In this document: positions 26,593 through 35,217 of the stretch, one piece after another
Layout of the letters: each line of letters starts with the position of its first letter
Numbering within the stretch: position 1 is the first letter of the stretch
Source of the DNA: an uncultured Clostridia bacterium
Lineage (GTDB): Bacteria; Bacillota; Clostridia; Christensenellales; Pumilibacteraceae
Length of the DNA: 64,000 nt
Direction: 5' to 3'
Assembly: GCA_948440265.1 (NCBI GenBank)
Contig: CAOJOK010000001.1
Location: 124,001-188,000, forward strand
Notes under the pieces: generated by a model
Told to the model about the DNA's origin: nothing
The model's input: the letters and a program-made list of their open reading frames with translations, nothing else
Databases searched by the model: none
Made by a program: the position numbers and the translations under genes

Positions 26593-27665
26593 TGCAGATA
26601 GGTTTTCTTTCCACAAAACAGGCTGTCGATTTTCTGCCTGAAATAGAAAAACTGCTCGCCAGAAAGGGACACGAAATCGTGTGTTCCGTATGCATAAGCG
26701 GCGATGTCGATTTTGCGGAAACCTTGAATTATGTGGCAATGCAAAGTCAGGCAATTATATATTACGGCGACAGAAGCAAGCTGTTTGACACGCTTAAATC
26801 GGATTATAATGTAGACCCGGAACAATCTGTTTTCGAGCTTAACGACACATTCTATGCCGTTATGGACGAATATAGCGAGCCGTTTGTCAAGGATAACCTT
26901 ATTCCTATGTTAAACAGCCGCTGTAAAACTTTGTATACAACCGAAGTTTTCAAAACGTTCGGCAGAACGGAAAACGAGCTTAAAGAACTTTTAAAAAGTT
27001 ATATTAAAAACAGAAACAGAATAGCGTTTTCCTTTCATCCGTCGACTTGTGAGTGCGAAGTCGATATAAGGTATTCGAGCAAAATGCCGAGAGATACCGT
27101 AAATGCCGTTGTAAGCGGCGTTCGTACCGCATTGAAAAGCTGTACATATGCCGAAAGCGACGCCGCGCTTGCCGAATGTGTCATAAATCTTCTGAAAGCC
27201 GAGAAGAAAACAGTTTGTGTGGCGGAATCGTTTACGGGCGGAGCAATCGCATCATCATTGACGCTGTGTCCGGGAGCAAGCAAAGTTTTTCGAGAGTGTG
27301 TGGTTTGTTACGCCAACGATTCAAAAATACGTCGGGTAGGCGTGGACAGAGCGACAATAGAAACATTCGGCGCGGTGAGTGCGGACACGGTTTATGAAAT
27401 GGCTGCAAATATGCTGGTTCAAAGCGGTTGTGACATATGTCTGGCTACAAGCGGTAATGCAGGACCCACTTCGGAAAAAGAAGGGGAAGTCGGAAAATGT
27501 TTTATTGCGGTAGGCAACGTAAAAGGCATACATATCTTTGAACATAATTTTACGGGCGACCGCAGGCATATCACCGAATGCGGCGTAAAATATGCGCTAT
27601 ACTATTTATACAATCAGTTGAAATCAAAAGAACCTGCCGTTAATGCAGGGGAAAATAACGAGTAA
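26592..27665 (+). CDS. cinA: CinA-family protein with eroded MoaB-like N-terminal domain
   Basis: 357 aa, shorter than the usual ~410. The C-terminal ~160 residues are a clear CinA_C (NMN amidase-type) domain with CVAESFTGG, CPGASKVF, YANDSK and TSGNAGP. The middle linker (FKTFGRTENELKELL) is also CinA-like. The N-terminal COG1058 domain keeps only a vague alignment: where CinA has a TTGGLGPT-type motif this protein reads IIYYGDRSKL. NMN deamidation may persist while the N-terminal activity is probably lost. Located between pgsA and recA, the standard Firmicutes order. Confidence 0.88.
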   Translation: MQIGFLSTKQAVDFLPEIEKLLARKGHEIVCSVCISGDVDFAETLNYVAMQSQAIIYYGDRSKLFDTLKSDYNVDPEQSVFELNDTFYAVMDEYSEPFVKDNLIPMLNSRCKTLYTTEVFKTFGRTENELKELLKSYIKNRNRIAFSFHPSTCECEVDIRYSSKMPRDTVNAVVSGVRTALKSCTYAESDAALAECVINLLKAEKKTVCVAESFTGGAIASSLTLCPGASKVFRECVVCYANDSKIRRVGVDRATIETFGAVSADTVYEMAANMLVQSGCDICLATSGNAGPTSEKEGEVGKCFIAVGNVKGIHIFEHNFTGDRRHITECGVKYALYYLYNQLKSKEPAVNAGENNE

Positions 27666-27680
27666 AAGGAGATAGAAAAA

Positions 27681-28772
27681 ATGGCAACGTCAAGTAAAGA
27701 TAAACAGTTTAAAGTTTACAATACCAATATGACGCAGGAAGAAAAAGCAAAAGCTTTGGAGGACGCTATTCACGAAATAGAAAAGACGTTTGGCAAAGGT
27801 TCCATTATGAAATTGACGGAATCCAAGACGGAAAACGTCGAAGTAATTCCTACGGGATGCCTTTCTTTGGATTTGGCACTCGGCATAGGCGGACTTCCTC
27901 GCGGAAGAATAGTGGAGATATACGGACCGGAATCCAGCGGTAAAACAACGCTTTCCCTGCACGTTATCGCCGAAGCGCAGAAGCTCAACGGCAACGTGGC
28001 GTTCATCGATGCGGAGCACGCTCTCGACCCCGTATACGCCAACGCGCTCGGAATAGATTTGGATAAGCTCTATATATCTCAGCCGGACAACGGCGAACAA
28101 GCTCTTGATATAGCCGAAAAACTTGTAAGCAGCTGCGCGTTCGATGTCATAGTTATAGACTCCGTTGCGGCATTGACTCCCAAAGCGGAGATAGAAGGAG
28201 AAATGGGCGCAAGCCACGTCGGTTTGCAGGCACGCCTTATGTCGCAGGCATTGCGCAAATTGACGGCTATATGCAACAGGACAAAGACTTGTATAATATT
28301 CATAAACCAGTTGCGCGAAAAAGTCGGCGTTATGTTCGGCAATCCCGAAGTTACCCCCGGCGGTAAAGCATTAAAGTTCTATGCAAGCGTTCGTTTGGAT
28401 GTCAGAAAAAAAGAAGCATTCAAAACAGGAACGGAAATTGCCGGCAATAAAACGAATGTTAAAGTTGTAAAAAACAAACTTGCTCCGCCCTTTAAGGTTG
28501 CCGAGTTTGATATCGTGTTCGGTAAAGGAATAAGCAAATCGAGTTGCCTTGTCGATTTGGCTTTGAAATTCGGTCTTATGACGAAAAGCGGCTCTTGGTT
28601 CAATTACAAAGGAGAACGTCTGGCACAAGGTCGCGAAGGAGCTAAAAAAGCATTGGAGGAAAACGCAAAGCTTGCGGAAGAAGTCGAAACCGAAATACGA
28701 AATGCGGCAAGAGAAAAATCCGACGTGCTGATGACAAGCGACGACAGCGAAGGCGATACTGCGGAAGAGTGA
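27681..28772 (+). CDS. recA: Recombinase RecA
   Basis: 363 aa. Walker [10 protein letters not shown], Walker [11 protein letters not shown], loop and DNA-binding segments ([35 protein letters not shown]) are all present, with an acidic C-terminus ([10 protein letters not shown]). The N-terminus is about 20 residues longer than the minimal form. It mediates homologous strand exchange and SOS signalling. AAGGAG precedes the ATG. It ends the ftsK-cinA run; no LexA box was recognised upstream. Confidence 0.98.
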   Translation: MATSSKDKQFKVYNTNMTQEEKAKALEDAIHEIEKTFGKGSIMKLTESKTENVEVIPTGCLSLDLALGIGGLPRGRIVEIYGPESSGKTTLSLHVIAEAQKLNGNVAFIDAEHALDPVYANALGIDLDKLYISQPDNGEQALDIAEKLVSSCAFDVIVIDSVAALTPKAEIEGEMGASHVGLQARLMSQALRKLTAICNRTKTCIIFINQLREKVGVMFGNPEVTPGGKALKFYASVRLDVRKKEAFKTGTEIAGNKTNVKVVKNKLAPPFKVAEFDIVFGKGISKSSCLVDLALKFGLMTKSGSWFNYKGERLAQGREGAKKALEENAKLAEEVETEIRNAAREKSDVLMTSDDSEGDTAEE

Positions 28773-28813
28773 GTATTTTGTCAAAAAGAATTAAAGCTTA
28801 AACAGCGGTTTAC

Positions 28814-28842
28814 TTGACAATTCAGGCACAATATTGTATTAT
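28814..28842 (+). promoter_or_regulatory. Sigma-A promoter and leader hairpin of rny
   Basis: TTGACA (28814-28819), 17-bp spacer, TATTAT (28837-28842). Immediately downstream, GGTAGAGC and GCTCTGCC form an 8-bp stem (about 28846-28867) in an ~85-nt leader. Confidence 0.8.
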
Positions 28843-28932
28843 AATAGGTAGAGCATAAAAGCTCTGCCTATTTGTTTAACGAAGTTTAAATTCATTTTAC
28901 AACTAAAAATTATAAGGAGGTTTTTTTAGACT

Positions 28933-30546
28933 ATGTTTAACAATATTGTCCCGATTTTATTTTCCAACATAGGCTTTTATATAATGTGGTCTGCAATCGG
29001 TCTCGTAGTAGGCGCTGTTGCGGCAATAGTGATATATATGGCAATAACGAAGAATAAGATTGGCAGCGTCAAAAAGTCTGCTAACAAGCTCATAGAAGAC
29101 GCTGTTGCTGATGCAAAACTTAAAAGAAAAGAAGTATTAAAGGATACCAATGCGGAAATCGACAAATTGAAGTCGGAAATAGAAAGACAGCGTTCCGATT
29201 TCGATAAAGAGATGAAAGAAAAAAGGACGGAATTACAGCGTTCCGAGCAGAGAATTTATTCCAAAGAAGACCTTTTGAATAAGAAAGAGGAAACTTTGGA
29301 TAAAAAGCTGGAAAGCGTAGAACAGACAAAACAGTACCTTGCTCAAAAAGACGAAGATATTAAAAAGATGAAAGCGGAAATCGAATCTGCACATCAGCAA
29401 ATGATTGCCGAAGTCGAAAAAGCCGCATCTATGACAAGGGAAGAAGCCAAAGCCAAATTAATGGAGGCAATAGAAGAAGACGCCAAGCGCGACGCGGCAA
29501 AATATGTGCGTGAAGTGGAAGCGTCGGCAAAAGAAGAAGCGGATAAAAAGGCAAGAGACATAGTTTCGCAAGCGGTTCAACGCTGTGCCGTTGACCATAG
29601 CGCGGAAATAACGGTATCCGTAGTAAATTTGCCTAACGAAGATATGAAAGGTCGTATCATAGGCAGAGAGGGGCGCAATATCCGAGCGTTGGAAAATGCA
29701 ACGGGAGTTGACCTGATAATCGACGATACGCCCGAAGCCGTAGTGCTTTCCGGGTTTGACCCCATAAGAAGAGAAATAGCTCGTATCACTTTGGAAAAAC
29801 TCATTTCCGACGGTCGTATCCATCCGGCACGTATCGAAGAAATGGTGGAAAAGACAAAAAAGGAGCTTGACATAAAAATCAAGGAAGCAGGCGAGACCGC
29901 TATGTTTGAAGCAGGCGTATTCGGACTGCATAACGATTTGATAAAGCTGCTCGGACGACTTCAGTATAGAACGAGTTACGGTCAGAACGTGTTAAAGCAT
30001 TCATTGGAAGTTTCTCATCTTGCAGGTCTTATGGCGTCTGAACTCGGTGCCGACGTTAATCTGTGCAAGAGGGCAGGACTTCTGCACGATATAGGAAAGG
30101 CTATCGACCACGAAGTGGAAGGAACCCACGTTTCCATAGGTGCCGACCTTGCAAAGAAGTATAAAGAATCTAAAGATGTAGTGCATTGTATAGCCGCTCA
30201 CCACAACGATGTCGACCCCGAAACGGTGGAAGCCGTATTGGTGCAATGTGCAGACGCGATAAGCGGTGCTCGTCCGGGCGCGCGTCGCGAGTCGTTGGAT
30301 AACTATGTGAAGCGTTTGGAAAAACTTGAAAGCATTGCAAACGGCTTTAAAGGCGTGGATAAATCTTTTGCTATTCAGGCAGGCCGCGAAGTGAGAATAA
30401 TAGTGAAACCCGAAGTCGTAAAAGACGATGCAACGATATTCTTGGCAAAGGATATTGCCGCACAGATAGAAAAAGAAATGGAATATCCCGGTCAAATCAA
30501 AGTAAACGTAATCAGAGAAACGCGCAGTGTGGAATATGCGAAATAA
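28933..30546 (+). CDS. rny: Ribonuclease Y
   Basis: 537 aa. N-terminal membrane anchor (about 8-35), a long coiled coil (about 40-215), a KH domain ([15 protein letters not shown]) and an HD domain ([12 protein letters not shown]). RNase Y is the membrane-bound endoribonuclease that initiates mRNA decay in Firmicutes. AAGGAGG lies 12 nt upstream of the ATG, slightly farther than usual. Normally follows recA/cinA as here. Terminated by the shared hairpin at 30549-30579. Confidence 0.97.
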   Translation: MFNNIVPILFSNIGFYIMWSAIGLVVGAVAAIVIYMAITKNKIGSVKKSANKLIEDAVADAKLKRKEVLKDTNAEIDKLKSEIERQRSDFDKEMKEKRTELQRSEQRIYSKEDLLNKKEETLDKKLESVEQTKQYLAQKDEDIKKMKAEIESAHQQMIAEVEKAASMTREEAKAKLMEAIEEDAKRDAAKYVREVEASAKEEADKKARDIVSQAVQRCAVDHSAEITVSVVNLPNEDMKGRIIGREGRNIRALENATGVDLIIDDTPEAVVLSGFDPIRREIARITLEKLISDGRIHPARIEEMVEKTKKELDIKIKEAGETAMFEAGVFGLHNDLIKLLGRLQYRTSYGQNVLKHSLEVSHLAGLMASELGADVNLCKRAGLLHDIGKAIDHEVEGTHVSIGADLAKKYKESKDVVHCIAAHHNDVDPETVEAVLVQCADAISGARPGARRESLDNYVKRLEKLESIANGFKGVDKSFAIQAGREVRIIVKPEVVKDDATIFLAKDIAAQIEKEMEYPGQIKVNVIRETRSVEYAK

Positions 30547-30548
30547 AT

Positions 30549-30579
30549 AAAAAAGCCTTTCGTAGAGAAAGGCTTTTTT
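30549..30579. terminator. Bidirectional terminator between rny and the collagen-like gene
   Basis: 13-bp stem AAAAAAGCCTTTC / GAAAGGCTTTTTT (30549-30561, 30567-30579) with A and T runs on both sides, so it works for both converging transcripts. Confidence 0.93.
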
Positions 30580-30598
30580 ATTTGTTGTGTTTCGCTTA

Positions 30599-31594
30599 TT
30601 ACTGCTGAATTATTCCGGCGGCTCTTAAATTTGCAAGGAGCGTGTTAAACCTTGTTACGATGTCCGTCGCATCCGTTGCATCGGCGACAGCAGCGGCGGT
30701 ATTGATTCTTCCTTCGGGACCTGTGGCACCTCTCGGACCAGTAGGACCGGTAGCTCCCGTGGGACCGCTGGGACCTGTTGCTCCGCTTGCACCGGTTGCA
30801 CCTGCTATACCAGTTGCGCCTGTTGCACCGGTCGGACCTGTAGGACCTGTGGCTCCGGTAGGTCCGGTTGCGCCGGTGACGCCTGCCGCACCGTCTGCAC
30901 CTGTGGGACCCGTGGGGCCTATTTCTCCCGTGGCTCCCGTCGGACCAGTGGCGCCTATAGCGCCCGTCGGACCTGTGACGCCGTCGGCGCCTGTTGCGCC
31001 CGTAGCACCCGTCGGACCCGTGACGCCGTTTGCACCGGTGGGACCTGTCGGGCCCATTATACCCGAATCACCCACAGGTCCTGTAGGTCCGGTCGGGCCT
31101 ATAGGACCTGTTGCGCCCGTAGCGCCGACTGCACCGGCAGGGCCAATCGGTCCGTCGGAACCGGTTGCACCCGTAGCACCCGTCGGTCCGGTAGGGCCTG
31201 TGATTCCGTTCGCGCCTGTTGCACCGGTCGGACCTGCAATGCCTGTAGGACCCGTCGGACCTGCGGGACCTGTAGCGCCCGTGGGGCCGGTAATTCCGTT
31301 TGCTCCCGTCGCTCCCGTGGGGCCTATAGGACCTGTTGCGCCCGTAACTCCGTTCGCTCCCGTGGCGCCGACTGCGCCGGTGGGGCCTGTTGCGCCCGTG
31401 ATTCCGTCTGCACCTGTGGGACCTATGGGGCCAATCGGTCCCGTTGCGCCTGTCGGACCTATGGGACCCGTAGGACCCGTCGGACCCGTTATACCGCCCG
31501 TCGGACCGGTCGGAATAACGGGACAGCAATGGCAAGGACGACAATTGGTGGGTTTGCAGCCGCAATTATTACATCTGTTAAAAAAATATGCCAT
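30599..31594 (-). CDS. Collagen-like repeat surface protein
   Basis: 331 aa. About 260 residues are uninterrupted Gly-X-Y triplets dominated by GPT, GAT and GPI (about residues 30-295). The N-terminus is Cys-rich (seven Cys in residues 8-24), and the C-terminus is a short non-repeat domain ([19 protein letters not shown]...[11 protein letters not shown]). Thr-rich triplets are typical of BclA-like spore-surface or cell-surface collagens, where Thr carries glycans. No signal peptide is visible, as in exosporium proteins. The gene is much richer in GC than its surroundings because of repeat codons. It lies 4 nt after the glycosyltransferase gene, whose end contains its ribosome site. The opposite strand also reads open, an artefact of the repeats. 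Confidence 0.9.
   Translation of the reverse strand: MAYFFNRCNNCGCKPTNCRPCHCCPVIPTGPTGGITGPTGPTGPIGPTGATGPIGPIGPTGADGITGATGPTGAVGATGANGVTGATGPIGPTGATGANGITGPTGATGPAGPTGPTGIAGPTGATGANGITGPTGPTGATGATGSDGPIGPAGAVGATGATGPIGPTGPTGPVGDSGIMGPTGPTGANGVTGPTGATGATGADGVTGPTGAIGATGPTGATGEIGPTGPTGADGAAGVTGATGPTGATGPTGPTGATGATGIAGATGASGATGPSGPTGATGPTGPRGATGPEGRINTAAAVADATDATDIVTRFNTLLANLRAAGIIQQ
30870..31510. repeat. 9-nt-periodic tandem repeat encoding Gly-X-Thr triplets
   Basis: Degenerate tandem repetition with codon-triplet period (GGACCT/GGTGCA/ACN blocks), spanning most of the collagen-like gene. The many near-identical units predict length polymorphism by slippage or recombination. Confidence 0.85.
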
Positions 31595-31598
31595 AGTT

Positions 31599-32669
31599 TT
31601 ATCCTCTCTTTATTTTTTCGAAATAGTTTTTATTATATAGATAAGCCGGCGAGCGGGGTTTGAAACTGCCTGCAATATCATTGAAGTGTTCGGCTTTTTC
31701 TGTGTCTTTCAGTTTGTCATATATTACACATAACTGTATGGATGGGATAAAGCCGTCGTAATCCGTTTCGTCGAAGCCGAGATTTTTTTCTTTGCGGCAA
31801 TTAAGCGCCGCATTATACCAATATTCGGCTTCGTTAAAATGCTCGGTTTTTAAAAACAGTTCGCCTATTCTGCATAAAGTTTTACTGCGCGGCAGACCGT
31901 AAGAAAGCCCTTTTAAAGCGGCTTGTAAAGCCATATCGAAATTTCCGAGCGCTTCATAACATAACGACAAATCGTTGCAGGCGCAAATTTTGTTTTCAGC
32001 CCAACCCGATTCATCGCTTAAAAAGTTTTCGAATTCGCTGACGGCTTGTTGCGTTTTGCCGTTATACATAAGTTCTCTTGCATAATAGAAACGGAGTCGG
32101 GGTGACAGTGCACTGCCGTTTTCAAGCTGTTTTTCCATAATATCGAGGTTGCGCTTTGACGGATTAATTTTGACTTTTCTGTGCTCTATCGGCGCATCGA
32201 AATAGATTGCTCTGCCTTTAATATCTATAACTTCGTGCACGGGTTCAATCCATACGGGGTTTGCCGATTTGCGTACTATCCGTTCTCTGTAATAGGAAAA
32301 GGTCGGTTTTCCGTCTTCGTCGAAAGCGATATTATACGGCATATATATTATATCCGCGTCTATTTCCTTTGCTTTTTTGAGCTGCAATATCTGTTCGATA
32401 CTTTGCGCAGGTAAGACGTCATCCGCATCCAGCCACATTAAAAATTCTTTACTCGCCTTTGAAAAAGCAAAGTTTCTTGCGGCGGAAAAATCGTCTATCC
32501 ACTTAAAGTCGTAAACTTTGTCTGTAAACGATTTTGCTATTTCCTTCGAACCGTCGGTTGAACCGGTATCTGCAACTATGATTTCATCGGCAATCTGTTT
32601 CGCGAAGGCAAGACAGCGTCCGAGTGTTTCTATCTCGTTTTTCACAATTAAGCAGATGCTGATTTCCAT
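31599..32669 (-). CDS. Family 2 glycosyltransferase with TPR-type C-terminus
   Basis: 356 aa. The GT-A domain is N-terminal: [22 protein letters not shown] and the DxD motif in [12 protein letters not shown] (about residues 85-90). The C-terminal half is helical with tetratricopeptide-like repeats, as in SunS-type protein glycosyltransferases. ATG 32669 has GTGAGGT at good spacing; an earlier in-frame ATG at 32687 lacks one. The gene directly precedes the Thr-rich collagen-like gene, so the inferred role is glycosylating that protein. The acceptor and sugar are not determined by the sequence. Confidence 0.85.
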   Translation of the reverse strand: MEISICLIVKNEIETLGRCLAFAKQIADEIIVADTGSTDGSKEIAKSFTDKVYDFKWIDDFSAARNFAFSKASKEFLMWLDADDVLPAQSIEQILQLKKAKEIDADIIYMPYNIAFDEDGKPTFSYYRERIVRKSANPVWIEPVHEVIDIKGRAIYFDAPIEHRKVKINPSKRNLDIMEKQLENGSALSPRLRFYYARELMYNGKTQQAVSEFENFLSDESGWAENKICACNDLSLCYEALGNFDMALQAALKGLSYGLPRSKTLCRIGELFLKTEHFNEAEYWYNAALNCRKEKNLGFDETDYDGFIPSIQLCVIYDKLKDTEKAEHFNDIAGSFKPRSPAYLYNKNYFEKIKRG

Positions 32670-32729
32670 ATTGAACCTCACTAACATAATATGATTAATC
32701 TGCTTTTTTGTGAAAGGCGCTTAAAACCG

Positions 32730-32758
32730 TTGACTTTGAATACTTTTTTTAGTATAAT
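32730..32758 (+). promoter_or_regulatory. Sigma-A promoter for tRNA-Trp
   Basis: TTGACT (32730-32735), 17-bp spacer, TATAAT (32753-32758); the tRNA begins 12 nt later. Confidence 0.88.
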
Positions 32759-32769
32759 ACTTGTTGTTT

Positions 32770-32844
32770 AGGGGAGTGGCTCAACGGTAGAGTAGCGGTC
32801 TCCAAAACCGTAGGTTGCGTGTTCGAATCGCGTCTCCCCTGCCA
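32770..32844 (+). tRNA. trnW: tRNA-Trp (anticodon CCA)
   Basis: 75 nt including an encoded CCA end. Acceptor stem AGGGGAG/CTCCCCT with discriminator G, D arm GGCTCAACGGTAGAG, anticodon loop CTCCAAA reading UGG, and T arm with TTCGAAT. All four arms pair. Own promoter upstream and terminator downstream. Confidence 0.97.
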
Positions 32845-32849
32845 AAAAC

Positions 32850-32888
32850 AAACACGAACGTCAAATACATACGATGTTCGTGTTTTTT
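32850..32888 (+). terminator. Terminator of tRNA-Trp
   Basis: AAACACGAAC (32850-32859) pairs with GTTCGTGTTT (32876-32885), followed by further T. It separates the tRNA from proC. Confidence 0.85.
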
Positions 32889-32910
32889 AAAATCAAATCG
32901 GAGCTTGCGT

Positions 32911-33735
32911 ATGAAAAGATATTCACTCGGAGTTATAGGGTGCGGCAATATGGCAAAAGCAATATTGCGCGCGCTAAACAGTGAAACGGTCATCTACTTA
33001 ATGAAGCAAAACGGAATACGAATTTCCTTGTCCGTATCGGATACCGATGCGGAGAAATTCATAGATTTGAATTGCCGTGAAATAACAACTTATACGGATA
33101 ACGCTTTACTTGTCGAAGCGTCGGATATCGTATTGCTGGCAGTTAAGCCGCAAGCGGCACAAGCGGCGTTAAACGGCATTGATTTCAGCGGTAAATTGGT
33201 TATGTCTATTATGGCAGGCGTGACCCTAAAACGTCTTAAATCGCTAATGACGACGCCTGCGGATAGGTTGGTGCGTATAATGCCGAATTTGAATGCAAGA
33301 TACGGCTGTTCGGTCAATGCTTATTGCGGCGAAGGACTTAATGACAGTGACGAAGAAGTAGTATTGAATATTCTCGGCGCATTCGGAAGAGCTTATAAAG
33401 TCGACGAATGTTTTATGAATTCCATAACGGGAATATCGGGAAGCGGTCCTGCTTTCGCATTTATGTTTATCGATGCCTTTATTCAAAAGGCAATATCGTG
33501 CGGATTTAAAGCCGATGTGTCCAAAGAGCTTGTGTTGGATACTATTTACGGATGTTTGGAAAATGTAAGAAATTATGAGGGAAACATCGGCGAACTTATT
33601 GATTCTGTGTGCAGTAAGGGCGGAACGACAATCGAGGGAGTAAACCACCTCAAAGCCAATAATTTCGAAGATTTAGTCAAGCAAGCGATTACAAAATCCG
33701 AAAAGCGGTCGGAGGAATTGGAAAAGGATATATGA
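32911..33735 (+). CDS. proC: Pyrroline-5-carboxylate reductase
   Basis: 274 aa. N-terminal Rossmann motif GVIGCGNMAKAIL (residues 7-19), then VLLAVKPQ, IMPNLNARYG and the C-terminal signature GISGSGPAFAFMFIDAF...KGGTTIEGV. It reduces pyrroline-5-carboxylate to proline. ATG 32911 has CGGAG upstream; the frame continues back into the tRNA, so earlier starts are excluded. Overlaps rnhA by ATGA. Confidence 0.95.
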   Translation: MKRYSLGVIGCGNMAKAILRALNSETVIYLMKQNGIRISLSVSDTDAEKFIDLNCREITTYTDNALLVEASDIVLLAVKPQAAQAALNGIDFSGKLVMSIMAGVTLKRLKSLMTTPADRLVRIMPNLNARYGCSVNAYCGEGLNDSDEEVVLNILGAFGRAYKVDECFMNSITGISGSGPAFAFMFIDAFIQKAISCGFKADVSKELVLDTIYGCLENVRNYEGNIGELIDSVCSKGGTTIEGVNHLKANNFEDLVKQAITKSEKRSEELEKDI

Positions 33736-34175
33736 AAAAAGTTGATTTATACACCGACGGCGCGTGCAGCGGCAATCCGGGAGTCGGCGGCTGGGGTGTG
33801 GTTTTAATTTATAAAGGACATATTAAAGAATTAAGCGGCTATTTTGATTATACCACAAACAATAGAATGGAGCTTTTTTCCATAATCCAAGGATTGAAGA
33901 ATTTAAAAGAAAAATGCGACGTAACCGTGTACAGCGATTCCGCATACGCCGTAGATTCGTTTAATAAAGGCTGGGTGCGCAAATGGGAAGCCAACGGTTG
34001 GAAGACAGGGGAAAAAGAGCCCGTTAAAAATAAAGATTTGTGGACAGACCTGCTTTTGACTGTGGAAAAACACGAAGTTACTTTTGTTAAAGTGAAAGGA
34101 CACAGCGATAATGTCTATAACAATCGTTGCGACGAAATGGCTCGCGCCGAAATAAAAAAGTGTCGCTCATTATAA
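33732..34175 (+). CDS. rnhA: Ribonuclease HI
   Basis: 147 aa. The catalytic DEDD set is visible: DGACSGNPGVGGWG, NNRMELFSII, YSDSAYAVD and a C-terminal Asp in YNNRCDEMAR, with the conserved HSDN loop. It removes RNA from RNA-DNA hybrids. Overlaps proC by 4 nt, an unusual but clear operon. Confidence 0.96.
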   Translation: MKKVDLYTDGACSGNPGVGGWGVVLIYKGHIKELSGYFDYTTNNRMELFSIIQGLKNLKEKCDVTVYSDSAYAVDSFNKGWVRKWEANGWKTGEKEPVKNKDLWTDLLLTVEKHEVTFVKVKGHSDNVYNNRCDEMARAEIKKCRSL

Positions 34176-34192
34176 TAAAACTTTTCTCTGCA

Positions 34193-34198
34193 TAAAAT
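34193..34198 (+). promoter_or_regulatory. Possible -10 box 6 nt before the TVP38 gene start
   Basis: TAAAAT (34193-34198) precedes the GTG at 34205 by exactly 6 nt; the -35 region is poor. If used, the mRNA would be leaderless. Confidence 0.35.
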
Positions 34199-34204
34199 AT
34201 TTAT

Positions 34205-35155
34205 GTGGAAAAAAACGATATCAAACGATTGATAGCCAAGTTGATTTCGGTAATACTGTGTATTGCTATGTCGGTGGTGTCATATATATTTTTGCGTCAT
34301 TTACCCAAATACATTTTGGTATTATTGATAGCACTGTTTGCCACTATGGGGGTTGGCATAGCTTGTATAAACGGCAAAAAATTGGAAGCATTGTATAAAA
34401 TGCTTTTTTTCTCTGTTTTGACGGCGGCGTTCGTTTTAACTTGTTATGTAATATTGGATGTAACGGGAGTGCTGGACAAAATAACAAGCTTCGAAGTGCT
34501 CAAACAATTGATACTCGATACCAAACAGTGGGGTATAATGGTGTTTCTGTTACTCACCGTTTTTCAAGTCGTCGTCTTGCCTATACCGGCAATTATAACT
34601 GTATTGATAGGAGTTGCGATATACGGACCTGTTTGGTCGTTTGTATTGTCCACATTAGGTACATTGATAGGTTCGTTTATTTGCTTTGTGCTCGGACGGA
34701 TTTTCGGAAAGAAACTTATTACTTGGATGGTAGGGAAAGAGAAAACGGAAAAGTATTCGACTATGCTGAATGAAAAAGGCCGCTTTGCTTTTGCGCTAAT
34801 GTTGCTGTTTCCTTGTTTTCCGGATGACATTCTCTGTCTGGTGGCAGGAATATCGTCTATGTCCTATCGGTATTTCATAATCATTACGTGCTTGACCCGT
34901 CCCGTTATGATAGCATTCTACAGCTTTTTCGGCAGCGGTTCGATAATACCGTTCAGCGGATGGGGAATTCCCGTTTGGATAGCGCTGTTCTGCATAGCAT
35001 TTGTCGTCTTTATGCTTATGAACAAGCTAAAAGACGTGATAATGTCCAATGGGAAACATTCGCGAAAAAAAATTGCTGCCGAAATGGAAACATCGCAAAT
35101 GCTGCCGCTCTCTAAAGATGACAAATCTGTCGAACAAAAAAACAACGACAAATGA
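34205..35155 (+). CDS. TVP38/TMEM64 (VTT domain) membrane protein
   Basis: 316 aa with about seven hydrophobic segments. The VTT/SNARE-associated core runs from AIITVLIGVAIYGPVWSF through GSFICFVLGRIFGKK and ALMLLFPCFPDDILCLVAGISSMSYRYF (about residues 120-235), followed by a charged cytoplasmic tail. Related proteins (DedA/VTT superfamily) have been linked to lipid scrambling or flipping; the substrate here is unknown. Start taken as GTG 34205; no Shine-Dalgarno sequence precedes it. A later start at Met22 is possible. Confidence 0.85.
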   Translation: MEKNDIKRLIAKLISVILCIAMSVVSYIFLRHLPKYILVLLIALFATMGVGIACINGKKLEALYKMLFFSVLTAAFVLTCYVILDVTGVLDKITSFEVLKQLILDTKQWGIMVFLLLTVFQVVVLPIPAIITVLIGVAIYGPVWSFVLSTLGTLIGSFICFVLGRIFGKKLITWMVGKEKTEKYSTMLNEKGRFAFALMLLFPCFPDDILCLVAGISSMSYRYFIIITCLTRPVMIAFYSFFGSGSIIPFSGWGIPVWIALFCIAFVVFMLMNKLKDVIMSNGKHSRKKIAAEMETSQMLPLSKDDKSVEQKNNDK

Positions 35156-35176
35156 GCTTATTCAAGCAGTTATAAA

Positions 35177-35207
35177 AAAAGCAGTTCGTTAAAAACGGAC
35201 TGCTTTT
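35177..35207. terminator. Bidirectional terminator between the TVP38 and PadR-like genes
   Basis: 14-bp stem (35177-35190 with 35194-35207) with one G-T pair, loop AAA, A run on the left and T run on the right; it serves both converging transcripts. Confidence 0.9.
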
Positions 35208-35217
35208 GCATTTATAT

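Noticed and set aside
30642..31640. 332-codon plus-strand frame opposite the collagen-like gene, reading as a VAPVGPV repeat protein
   Set aside because: It is the complement of the GPT/GAT triplet repeat; the minus-strand protein has a recognised family, ribosome site and operon partner.
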